Positions 17,455-24,855 of a DNA stretch of 64,000 bases are shown one piece after another (the first letter of the stretch is position 1; each line of letters opens with the position of its first letter). The DNA is from Scleromatobacter humisilvae. GTDB lineage: Bacteria; Pseudomonadota; Gammaproteobacteria; Burkholderiales; Burkholderiaceae_C. Below the pieces are notes generated by a model. It was not told the DNA's origin, ran no database searches, and saw nothing but the letters and a program-made list of their open reading frames with translations. The stretch lies in the NCBI RefSeq assembly GCF_023231945.1, contig NZ_JAJLJH010000015.1:29985-93984 (forward strand), read 5' to 3'. The translations under genes were made by a program, and so were the position numbers.

Positions 17455-19050
17455 TCAGTGGGAGGGCGGCGGCTTGATAGCCAGGTGCAGGTGATTGTGA
17501 TGCAGGAAGTCGTTGTTCGAGATGGACAACACCGTCGGCGAGTTGTCCGGATGGCCGGCATAGGTGCCGTGGTCGGCCCACATCTGCCAGGGATCGAACA
17601 GTTCGCGTTCGGTGCCCTTCTGCGCGTAGAAGTTGTCGTAGAAGGCCTGGTAGACCGCGTTGTCGCGATCGGTCGTCGTCTCGTAGCGACTCGGATGAGA
17701 GTCGGGAACCCGCTGGTAGGCCGCCGTGCCGTCCTCGGGCGCGTTGTTGATGTCGTAGGTCCACTTCTGGCCCTGCGCATCGGCGTAGGTGATGGCGTTG
17801 ATGTCGACGGCCCAGCTCGTGATGTGCAGCGAGCCTTCGTTGTGCGAGCTGGGGGTCATGCCCATCGCGGTGACGTCCGAGGGCGCCGGACGCCAGGCGC
17901 CGTTGATGGTGAACCCGGTCATGCCCGGCGTGGCGAAGGCCGCATCGATGGCCTTCTCGTAGACGGCGAAATCGGTCTTGCGCAGCGCGTCGGCCGTCGG
18001 CACGCCGGCGGCGTTGGCCCATCCGGAGACGTCGGGCGCGAACGAGACCTTGATGGTGCGATCGCCCCGCGTGACGTCCACCGCGCGAGCGCCGGCCCGG
18101 CTCGTCACCTCGATCTTCGAATAGAAGTCGAATCGCGCGGCGCGCCGCTCGGGCGTGCTGCCGGCGAAGTCCTTCATGCTGGCGAGATAGTCGGGCGTGA
18201 CGTTCGTGTCGTCGAGATTGCCGCGCAGCGAGGCCTTGGCGTGCTCGCGCACCGCGTCGCGATGCGCGACGCGCGCCGCGTAGTCCGCCGTGCCCGGACT
18301 GCCGACGCGGGCGCTGGCCGACAGGGCCGAGAGCTGGTCGCTCGCCAGGCGCGTTCCGGCCATCGGATAGCCGTAGTCCTGGAACAGGATCGTCTTCGAT
18401 TTCGCCAGGTCCTGCGGGGCGATGGCGCCGGTGCTGGCGGTGCGCGCCTGCAACGCCAGCAGGTATTGGGCGCTGGTGGTCTTCGCGTCCCCGTGGCCGA
18501 AGTCGAACGTCGAGCAGAGCGGGGGCAGCGCCTTGCCGCTGTCGTCGCGCGCGACGGACGACGTGCGCGGCGGCGGCAACGGCGCGGAGTGTGTTGCGGC
18601 GCCTGGCTCGAGCCCCTGGGCCGCCCGCGTCATCTGGGCGAGCGCGCCGTCGAACCGGGGGCCTCCGGCGTCGGCCGTGGCCAGGTCGTAGAGGTTGTCG
18701 CGAAGCGAGGCGTCGAGGCTCGGGGACAGCTTGCCGTCGACCAGCGCGTTGCCCAGCTGCTCGAGCGCCTGCTGCACCTGATGCGACTGGGCGGGCGACA
18801 GGTCGCCGCGCTGCATGGCCGTGCGCGCATTGGTGCCCGCATCGTCGACCGCGCGCGCTTGCGCGTGCGCAGACGGGGCGGCCGTCGAGGCGGCGATGCG
18901 AAAGCCTTCGAGGGCGCGTTGGGCCGGTTCCAGCGACTGGTTGCGCACGCCCGCCAGCTGGGCCTGTGCCGAGGCGACGGGCTCGTCGCCGCCGGCGGCG
19001 AGGGACGTGGCGACCGACGAGGCGCCGGCCGATTCGAGTTCCGAGAGCAT
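17455..19050 (-). CDS. M15-like peptidase in the type III secretion island
   Basis: 531 residues starting MLSELESAGA, with AGGAGA eight bases ahead. Residues 1 to about 150 are helical and Ala/Gln-rich, without a Sec signal. The C-terminal domain has the M15 (D-Ala-D-Ala carboxypeptidase/endopeptidase) metal motifs: SLHITSWAVDI fits S-x-H-x-x-[G]-x-A-x-D with Ser replacing Gly, and HNHLHLAI near the end supplies H-x-H. Such enzymes cut peptidoglycan peptides. With no Sec signal and a place among candidate type III substrates, it may be exported by the injectisome, or help it cross the wall. It follows the DUF1521 gene after a hairpin and precedes the SH3-like gene. Confidence 0.65.
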   Translation of the reverse strand: MLSELESAGASSVATSLAAGGDEPVASAQAQLAGVRNQSLEPAQRALEGFRIAASTAAPSAHAQARAVDDAGTNARTAMQRGDLSPAQSHQVQQALEQLGNALVDGKLSPSLDASLRDNLYDLATADAGGPRFDGALAQMTRAAQGLEPGAATHSAPLPPPRTSSVARDDSGKALPPLCSTFDFGHGDAKTTSAQYLLALQARTASTGAIAPQDLAKSKTILFQDYGYPMAGTRLASDQLSALSASARVGSPGTADYAARVAHRDAVREHAKASLRGNLDDTNVTPDYLASMKDFAGSTPERRAARFDFYSKIEVTSRAGARAVDVTRGDRTIKVSFAPDVSGWANAAGVPTADALRKTDFAVYEKAIDAAFATPGMTGFTINGAWRPAPSDVTAMGMTPSSHNEGSLHITSWAVDINAITYADAQGQKWTYDINNAPEDGTAAYQRVPDSHPSRYETTTDRDNAVYQAFYDNFYAQKGTERELFDPWQMWADHGTYAGHPDNSPTVLSISNNDFLHHNHLHLAIKPPPSH

Positions 19051-19083
19051 CGCGCTCGTCTCCTGGTTCAGGCAAATGAGCGC

Positions 19084-19116
19084 CGCCGGCACCGGGGCGA
19101 CTGCCCGGTGCCGGCG
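19084..19116 (-). terminator. Strong hairpin between DUF1521 and M15 genes
   Basis: Perfect 13-bp stem CGCCGGCACCGGG / CCCGGTGCCGGCG with a seven-base loop. On the minus strand it is followed by only a short T stretch, so it may be a partial terminator or a transcript-stabilising hairpin giving more DUF1521 message than M15 message. Confidence 0.5.
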
Positions 19117-19135
19117 ACGGGCGGGGCGGGCGAGC

Positions 19136-20020
19136 TCAGGCGAACAGGCGGCCCAGCTTCAGCGAGACGTTCACGTTGACGTTGAGGTCGGCGCGCGCGA
19201 AGACGCTGCCGCCGAGCCAGGGCTCGAAGCGGATCGGCGTGACGGTGTTGCCGCCGTGATCAGGATGCGCATGGCCACCGCCGGTGCCGCCGTTGTTGCC
19301 CTGATACTGGCCGCGGAAGACGATGTTGATCAGGCCATCCAGGACGCGGAAGGCTTCCTTGTAGGCAGTGGCGATCTGCTGCTGCGGGTTGCCCGTGGCC
19401 GGGCCGGACTGCGCCAGCGACGGGTTCTTCAGCACGTCGGTCGCGTTGATCCAGTTCTGGTCGACCGCATGCGTGCCGCCTTGCGCATCCACGGCGACGA
19501 AGCCGTTGCCGGTCGCGTTCTCGCTGATCTCGTTGCCGTCGGAGACCGCCCAGTCCATCGTATGGCCCCAGCCGGCTTCCTCGTGGATCGCGAGGTCGCC
19601 GTGCGTGTTGCTGTCGACGCCCGTGATCTGCACGCCGTAGCTGCCGTTGGTGATCGTCACCTTGGACGACAGGTCGGCGTTCGGATTGGCGGCATACGGC
19701 GTGGTCTGGATGGTGACCTTGGTGCCGTCGTCGAGGTTGAACGTGGTCGTGCCCCAGAAGTCGAAGGCGTGCTGGCCGTTGACCGACACGTGCGGGTCGC
19801 CCGAGGCCTGGTAGACGGCACCGGTGTGCTTGTTCGTGATGGTGACGGTGTTGTTGTCGTCGGCCGTGATCTTGTAGTCGTCGTTCTCGAACACCGCCTG
19901 GCCGCTCTGCATCGTCGTGCTGGCGTGGCTGGGATTCGTGATCGGCGAGTTCAGGAACAGGTTGCCGGACGCGCTGGCGTCCGTCGGGGCCGCGGGCGCG
20001 GCCGTGATGCTGGTGGTCAT
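19136..20020 (-). CDS. DUF1521 protein with NopE1-type self-cleavage site
   Basis: 294 residues, no Sec signal, N-terminus rich in Thr/Ser/Ala (MTTSITAAPAAPTDASASGN), as in many type III substrates. Residues about 45-235 form a DUF1521 domain, with SGDPHVSVNGQHAFDFWGTT in the core. In NopE1 of Bradyrhizobium this domain cleaves itself in the presence of calcium between Asp and Pro of GD-PHVD (metal-ion-inducible autocleavage). Here GDPHV is at 74-78. Acidic and Asn-rich stretches (ADDNNT; NLDDGT) could bind metal. NopE1 is a type III effector in root nodules. A 26-base palindrome lies 97-122 bases upstream. It leads the unit that includes the M15-like and SH3-like genes. Confidence 0.8.
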   Translation of the reverse strand: MTTSITAAPAAPTDASASGNLFLNSPITNPSHASTTMQSGQAVFENDDYKITADDNNTVTITNKHTGAVYQASGDPHVSVNGQHAFDFWGTTTFNLDDGTKVTIQTTPYAANPNADLSSKVTITNGSYGVQITGVDSNTHGDLAIHEEAGWGHTMDWAVSDGNEISENATGNGFVAVDAQGGTHAVDQNWINATDVLKNPSLAQSGPATGNPQQQIATAYKEAFRVLDGLINIVFRGQYQGNNGGTGGGHAHPDHGGNTVTPIRFEPWLGGSVFARADLNVNVNVSLKLGRLFA

Positions 20021-20116
20021 CCTCTCATCTCCCTGAGCTGGTTTGAATCGATACCGGTTGCACCCCTTGCGAACCGATGCGCTATTGAAGAGGTTTCTGT
20101 CGCGCTCGGTAAGCTG

Positions 20117-20142
20117 GGTCGGTTACCAGCTGGGAATCGACC
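20117..20142. promoter_or_regulatory. 26-base inverted repeat before the DUF1521 gene
   Basis: Left arm GGTCGGTTACCAG, right arm CTGGGAATCGACC; 11 of 13 positions pair. It sits between the sctQ-like stop (20156) and the DUF1521 start (20020). It is nearly identical, flanks included, to the site at 16615-16640. Confidence 0.6.
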
Positions 20143-20155
20143 TAGTCGGCCGTCG

Positions 20156-21034
20156 TCAGTCCGCTTCGACGCGCAGGACCCAGCCGGCGTGCAGTGGCGG
20201 CGACGCGATGCCGGGGATGTCGGCCCCGGCGCCAGGCAGGCGCAAGCCGATCGGCACCAGCTGCGCGGCCAGCGCGCGGCGGCCGTGGCGGGGCGCGGTC
20301 AGCAGCGAGACCGGCTGGTCGACGCCACAGGCGCAGGCGGTCTCGCCGTGCCATCCCAGCAGCGCGGGCGGCGTCAGCCGCAGCGGCCTGGCCAGCACGG
20401 CCAGCGTGGCGTCGGCGCGCGCGAGATGCTGCAGCGGTGCGGCGTCGCTCCAGGCGAGCCGGCCTCGATCGGGTTGCCACTGCGCCGGCCAGGCCTGGAC
20501 CTCGTCGCCGCACTGCAGCCGCAACTCGCACGGCCATTGGCCGTCGGCGCCGAAGGACTCGCGCAACAGCCAGCCCGCGCCAGGCTGCTGCAGGGCCTGC
20601 CGCTCGTCGTCGGCCAGGACGTCCTGCGCGAGCACCAGCTGCAGCGGGAGTTCGTCCCAACGCACCGCGTCGCGCCAGAAGCCGGCCAGCTCCGGCGCCG
20701 GCCGACACGCGAGGAGGGCCGGCCACGGGAGCTCCACCGTCGCGGCGAGCTCGCCCCAGCGCCAGTGCAGTCTGGCGACGGGCGTGTCGAGCGACGCCGG
20801 CGTCTCGCAAGGCGACGGATCCAGGGGTTCGCCCAGCCAGTCCTCGAGCCACTGCAGCAGGGACTCGGCGTCCGCCAGCAGGGCAGCGGCGCGCAGGCTG
20901 GCGGCGGCGCGCGGCGGCCAGGCGGCGGCGCGGTGCAGGGCGAGACGCAGCGCGCCGTGACGCGTCGGCGCGATGAAGGAGACGGCCGCGGCCGGGCGGG
21001 CGGCGGCGTCGATGTCGGAGGCGAGCTGCGTCAT
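20156..21034 (-). CDS. sctQ: SctQ-like protein, C-terminal SpoA domain not seen
   Basis: 292 residues at the usual place of sctQ, the cytoplasmic sorting-platform (C-ring) protein, after sctP and before sctR but with genes inserted on both sides. The N-terminal half is helical and Ala/Leu-rich with LHWRWGELAATVELPWPALLA, of the kind seen in SctQ N-terminal regions. The end (VSLLTAPRHGRRALAAQLVP, then RLPGAG and GWVLRVEAD) does not show the usual final SpoA pattern. Either the protein is short like HrcQA of plant pathogens, with a partner elsewhere, or it is diverged. The call rests mainly on position. Confidence 0.5.
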   Translation of the reverse strand: MTQLASDIDAAARPAAAVSFIAPTRHGALRLALHRAAAWPPRAAASLRAAALLADAESLLQWLEDWLGEPLDPSPCETPASLDTPVARLHWRWGELAATVELPWPALLACRPAPELAGFWRDAVRWDELPLQLVLAQDVLADDERQALQQPGAGWLLRESFGADGQWPCELRLQCGDEVQAWPAQWQPDRGRLAWSDAAPLQHLARADATLAVLARPLRLTPPALLGWHGETACACGVDQPVSLLTAPRHGRRALAAQLVPIGLRLPGAGADIPGIASPPLHAGWVLRVEAD

Positions 21035-21047
21035 GCGGCGGATTCCT

Positions 21048-21716
21048 TCAGTGCACGCAGCCGCTGGTGACCATGCGCACGAGGTGCACCAGCGACGTGG
21101 CCTGCATCTTGTCCATCAGGTTCGCGCGGTGCAGGTCCACTGTCTTGACGCTCAGGCCCAGGTCGCGCGCGATCGATTTGTTGATCTTGCCGGCCATCAC
21201 GCCGGCCAGCACCTCGCGCTCGCGCGGCGACAGCGCGCCCATGCGGCGCCGGAAGGCCTGGACCTTCTCCTCGTCGTCCGACTGCACGACGGCGCGCCGC
21301 TGCACCTCGGCCCCGCGCGCGAAGGCCAGCGCGAGGGCCGCCTCCAGCGCCGCTTCCTCGAACGGCTTCTCGAGGAACGTGACCGCGCCGCGCTGCATCG
21401 CCTGCACCGCCAGCGGGACGTCGCCGTGGCCGGTCATGTAGATCACCGGCAGCACGATGCCTTCGGCGGTGAGCGCGTCGTGCAGGTCCAGGCCGGACAT
21501 CTGCGGCATGCGGAAGTCCAGCAGCAGGCAGGCCTGGCGGCCGTCGGTCTCGGGCACGGCGATGCGCTCGGCGTGCCACGCGCGCAGCGCCTGCAGTGCG
21601 GGCGGCGCACCGTCGAGGGCGCGGACGTCGTAGCCGAGCCCGGTCAGCCACCAGGCGCAGGACTCGCGGAACTCGGCGTTGTCGTCGACGATGAACAAGG
21701 TGTGGCTGGTGCTCAT
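21048..21716 (-). CDS. FixJ/NarL-type response regulator
   Basis: 222 residues. The receiver domain (about 1-130) has the acidic pocket FIVDDN, the phospho-acceptor in LLLDFRMPQMSG, the Thr in YMTGHGD and Lys in FLEKPF. The output domain (about 150-215) is a LuxR-type helix-turn-helix (LSPREREVLAGVMAGKINKS, then IARDLGLSVKTVDLHRANLM). Its ATG overlaps the stop of the kinase gene (ATGA), so the two are a pair. Sitting inside the secretion operon, it is the natural candidate for controlling the island and for binding the CTGGGA palindromes; this is inference. Confidence 0.92.
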   Translation of the reverse strand: MSTSHTLFIVDDNAEFRESCAWWLTGLGYDVRALDGAPPALQALRAWHAERIAVPETDGRQACLLLDFRMPQMSGLDLHDALTAEGIVLPVIYMTGHGDVPLAVQAMQRGAVTFLEKPFEEAALEAALALAFARGAEVQRRAVVQSDDEEKVQAFRRRMGALSPREREVLAGVMAGKINKSIARDLGLSVKTVDLHRANLMDKMQATSLVHLVRMVTSGCVH

Positions 21717-22801
21717 GCGGGTTCTCCTTGCGGTCGTTGGACGGCCAGCGGCAGCGCGACGTGGAAGGCGCATCCCGCGGGTTCGCGACGGCTGAACCAG
21801 AGCCGTCCCTGGTGCAGCTCGACGAAGCTGCGGCAGATGTTGAGGCCGATGCCCATGCCGCTCGGCTTGGTCGACACGAACGGGACGAACAGGCGCGCCT
21901 GCGCGTCGTCGGACACGCCGCAGCCGGTGTCGGTGATGGCCACCTCCACCTGCGCGGCGCCGGGCTGCACGTGCGCGCCGAGGACGCGAGGCGCGCCCGC
22001 CGGCAGGCCGCGCATCGCGTCGAGCGCGTTGCGCACGAGGTTGACGAAGACCTGCTGCAGCATCGTCTCGTCGCCGACGACGATGCATCCGTCGCCCGTC
22101 GGCGCCGACAGCTCGAGCTGCACGTTGTCCCGCGCGATCTCCCAATCGAGCAGCTGCATGCTGGCGCGCAGCGTCCGCATGAGGTCGAAGCGCACGCGCT
22201 TGGGCTGGCGCGAATGCGTGTACTCGCGGATGCGCGTGATGATGCGGGCCGCGAACAGCGCCTGGTCGGTGGCGCGACCGAGCGCCTGGCGGATGTCGTC
22301 GCCGGGCGCGGCGTCCTCGCGCGCGAGGCGCATCTGCACGCCGCGCAGCAGGTTGACGATGGCGCCGATCGGCTGGTTGAGTTCGTGCGCGAGGGTGGTG
22401 GCCATCTCGCCGATCGAGACCACGCGCGACGTGAACAGCAGCTGCTCGCGATCCTCGAGATGGCGCTGCACGGCCTGGTCGCGCGCGCCGGCGTCGACCA
22501 GGCGCAACGCGCGCCGGCCGCCGGCCGCGGGCGCGAGCGTCGCCTCGAAGCCGCGGCCGTCGACCTGCACGAGCGCGCGCGCCTCGCCGGGCGCGGCCAG
22601 CAGCAGCGCGAGGCCGTCCAGCCGTTCGCACAGCGCGGCCAGCGGCGCGCCGACGCGCAACGGCGCAATCAGCGCGGCCGCCGACGGCGTGCACCACGGC
22701 AGCCAGTTGTCGACCGTGTCGATCAGCAGCGCGGCGTCGCCGAACGCGGCCAGGGCCTGTTCGGCCGGGTTCGTCCGTTCGTCGACCAGCACGGCGCTCA
22801 T
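21713..22801 (-). CDS. Soluble FixL-like sensor histidine kinase
   Basis: 362 residues with no membrane helix. Residues 1-115 are a degenerate PAS-like sensory region. The phospho-acceptor is His139 in TLAHELNQPIGAI; the ATPase domain follows with N box VNLVRNALDAM, G1 DTGCGV and G2 SGMGIGL. It should autophosphorylate and pass phosphate to the FixJ-type partner encoded in the next overlapping gene. The lack of transmembrane segments means the signal is cytoplasmic. The upstream GNAT gene overlaps its start by four bases. Kinase identity is secure; the signal is unknown. Confidence 0.92.
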   Translation of the reverse strand: MSAVLVDERTNPAEQALAAFGDAALLIDTVDNWLPWCTPSAAALIAPLRVGAPLAALCERLDGLALLLAAPGEARALVQVDGRGFEATLAPAAGGRRALRLVDAGARDQAVQRHLEDREQLLFTSRVVSIGEMATTLAHELNQPIGAIVNLLRGVQMRLAREDAAPGDDIRQALGRATDQALFAARIITRIREYTHSRQPKRVRFDLMRTLRASMQLLDWEIARDNVQLELSAPTGDGCIVVGDETMLQQVFVNLVRNALDAMRGLPAGAPRVLGAHVQPGAAQVEVAITDTGCGVSDDAQARLFVPFVSTKPSGMGIGLNICRSFVELHQGRLWFSRREPAGCAFHVALPLAVQRPQGEPA

Positions 22802-23526
22802 GCGACCGCCGCCGCGTTGCGCATCCCGGCGATCGCGCGGCGCAGGCGCGCGCGGCGCGGCAGGGCCTGCGAGGCCAGCCAGTCGGCGCGCGTGATGAGG
22901 TAGTGGCGCGCCGGTTCGCCCTCGTAGGGCAGCACGCCGGCGTCCATGAAGCCGAGCGCCAGCACGCAGCTGCGCACCGCCTCGTGGCGGACATGGCAGA
23001 CGGCCCAGACGCGCTCGCGCCCCAGCGTCTCGAATGCGTGCTGCAGCAGCGCCTCGCCGCCCTCGTCGGACAGTCCAACACCCCAGGCGCGCGGCAGCAG
23101 TCGGGCGCCGAGCTCGATCTCGCCGTCGCGCCCCGGCATGGGCATCAGGTTGAACCAGCCGACGAACTCGTCGACCGGCTGTGCGAGCGCGGCCAGCGCG
23201 GCGGGGGTCAGCGCCTCGCGCATTGCCGGAGCCGCCAGTTCGGCGTCGCTGAAGCGGCGCACGGAGCGTTCGGCGTGCCAGATGCCCAGGCCTTCATGGG
23301 CTCGATACAGCGGCTGAAGCCGGCGCAGGAAATGCTCGCAGACGTCGTGCCGGTGCAGCGGGTGGTCGTCGATCAGCAGGGCGCGCATGCGCGCGTCGGC
23401 GTGCATCTGCACGAGTTGCGGGCGGTCCTGCACGACGAATTCGCGCAGGCGGAGCCGGCGCGTCCGCAGCCAGGCCGCGGGCCGCGCCGCGACCGGCGCC
23501 AGGACAGGAGTGGAGGCAAGGGTCAT
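22798..23526 (-). CDS. GNAT-family acetyltransferase (RimJ/RimL-like)
   Basis: 242 residues. LRTRRLRLREFVVQDRPQLVQ begins a RimL-type GNAT fold. VGWFNLMPM gives strand 4, and LLPRAWGVGLSDEGGEALLQH the acetyl-CoA binding loop; WAVCHVRHEAVRSCVLALGFMDAG is the last helix-strand pair. Family members acetylate proteins or small molecules. A Lys/Arg-rich C-terminal tail (ASQALPRRARLRRAIAGM) is extra. It lies between sctP and the kinase gene, overlapping the kinase start, and so belongs to the secretion operon. It might modify a secretion component, but the target is unknown. Confidence 0.8.
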   Translation of the reverse strand: MTLASTPVLAPVAARPAAWLRTRRLRLREFVVQDRPQLVQMHADARMRALLIDDHPLHRHDVCEHFLRRLQPLYRAHEGLGIWHAERSVRRFSDAELAAPAMREALTPAALAALAQPVDEFVGWFNLMPMPGRDGEIELGARLLPRAWGVGLSDEGGEALLQHAFETLGRERVWAVCHVRHEAVRSCVLALGFMDAGVLPYEGEPARHYLITRADWLASQALPRRARLRRAIAGMRNAAAVA

Positions 23527-23530
23527 GGGT

Positions 23531-24376
23531 TCATCTCTGCGGGTCGTCGTCGACCTCGAGGCGGTCGACGGCCTGGCCGCGCGCGCGCAGGCGCCGGCGC
23601 AGGCGTTCGGTGTAGGCGGCCAGGTCGCGCGCGGGCAGGCCGTTGCCGGCGGTCAGCTGCAGTCCCCAGCCCGCGGACGCGTCGCCGCTGATGCGAAGCG
23701 CGGCCAGCGGCGTCAGCGGATCGCCGAGCGTGAAGGTCCACTGTGCGCCGCGGTCGATGCCGGCGACGTCCTGCGTCGAGGGTTCGCGCAGCCAGGCCTG
23801 CGTCACGCTGGCGGCGACGTCGTGGGGAGTCAATGCGGATGGCGTCGAAGCGGCGGCCGTGTCGTCGACGCCCGCGAGCAGCGGGTTGGCGGCTGCAAGA
23901 AGGGTTTGCAGCGCAACGCCTTCCGGCAAGCGCTTGTCGGTGTGGCGGCGGGAGTCGCGCTGCAAGACGTGATCGTGGGCCGAAGGGCGCGGGCGGGGCC
24001 GCGCGTGGCGCGTGTCCTCGGCATCCGCGGGTGCTTGCGCGACTTCGGCCCGCGTCGTCGGCGCGCGCGACTCGCGTGGCTGGGCCTGCTGCTGTCCCTC
24101 GCTCGCGGACGTCGCGGCGCGCGGCGGCGTTGCGACTGGCTTGCCCGCGACGGGCATCGCATGGGCCGCCGCGGACTCCTCGTTCGTCGAGTCGCCGCGG
24201 GAATTTCCCGGGCGCGGGGAGGGCGGCTTGTCGGGCGATTCGTCGACCGCTGCGTTCGCCCGCTGCGCGGCCGCGCGCAGGCTGTCGCCGAACTGCGTTG
24301 CGACGTGCGCGCCATCGTCGCTGGTCGCGTCGCGCGCGGCGATGCGGTGCGAGGCCGAGGCGTCGACCGGCCTCAT
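23531..24376 (-). CDS. sctP: Type III secretion needle-length/switch protein SctP-like
   Basis: 281 residues. The N-terminal two thirds is disordered, rich in Ala, Arg, Pro, Ser and Gln, as in molecular rulers. The C-terminal third is ordered (QWTFTLGDPLTPLAALRISG, then GWGLQLTAGNGLPARDLAAYTERLRRRL), matching the substrate-switch half of SctP proteins in general character. It follows sctO with a four-base overlap, the expected slot (N-O-P-Q). Identification rests on position and architecture, since SctP sequences diverge strongly. Confidence 0.7.
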   Translation of the reverse strand: MRPVDASASHRIAARDATSDDGAHVATQFGDSLRAAAQRANAAVDESPDKPPSPRPGNSRGDSTNEESAAAHAMPVAGKPVATPPRAATSASEGQQQAQPRESRAPTTRAEVAQAPADAEDTRHARPRPRPSAHDHVLQRDSRRHTDKRLPEGVALQTLLAAANPLLAGVDDTAAASTPSALTPHDVAASVTQAWLREPSTQDVAGIDRGAQWTFTLGDPLTPLAALRISGDASAGWGLQLTAGNGLPARDLAAYTERLRRRLRARGQAVDRLEVDDDPQR

Positions 24377-24855
24377 GACCAGGCCACCCTGCCGACGCGT
24401 ATCGCGGGTTCTGCCGCGTCCACCATCTCGTGACGCAGGACGGCCGAGCTGGCGGCCTGCCGCAGCATCTGCCGTGTCTCGTCCTCGCGCGCCCGCTCGC
24501 GCGCGCGGCGCGCCTGGGCCGCGGCGAGATTCGCGCGTGCCTGGTCCAGTGCGCGTTGGTCGTCCAGGCGGGCGTCGAGATCGCGTTCGTGCTGCTCGAC
24601 GAGATGCGCGCGGCGCGCCATCGTCGACGGCACGAAGCGCGCGAGCTCACGCGCACCCTCGCCGACGATGAAACGTGCGAGCTCGGCCCGCTCTGCCTGC
24701 CAGTGCGCGATGCGCGCGTCGCGGCGGGCCAGCGCGGCCTCGGCGTCGTCGACCTCGCGCGCGCAGCGCACGCAGTCGCGTGCCGCCGCAGCGGCGCGCA
24801 GGGTGCGCAGGCGAAGCAGCTGCGCGAGTTCGCGGACCTCGGGCTCGCGCGTCAT
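24373..24855 (-). CDS. sctO: Type III secretion central stalk protein SctO
   Basis: 160 residues, almost entirely a charged two-helix coiled coil (LRLRTLRAAAAARDCVRCAREV; ARANLAAAQARRARERARED), the architecture of SctO/FliJ, which inserts into the ATPase ring. ATG at 24855 overlaps the sctN stop by four bases, and its own stop overlaps the sctP start. The slot directly after sctN is the family's usual place. Sequence similarity alone would be weak. Confidence 0.8.
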   Translation of the reverse strand: MTREPEVRELAQLLRLRTLRAAAAARDCVRCAREVDDAEAALARRDARIAHWQAERAELARFIVGEGARELARFVPSTMARRAHLVEQHERDLDARLDDQRALDQARANLAAAQARRARERAREDETRQMLRQAASSAVLRHEMVDAAEPAIRVGRVAWS

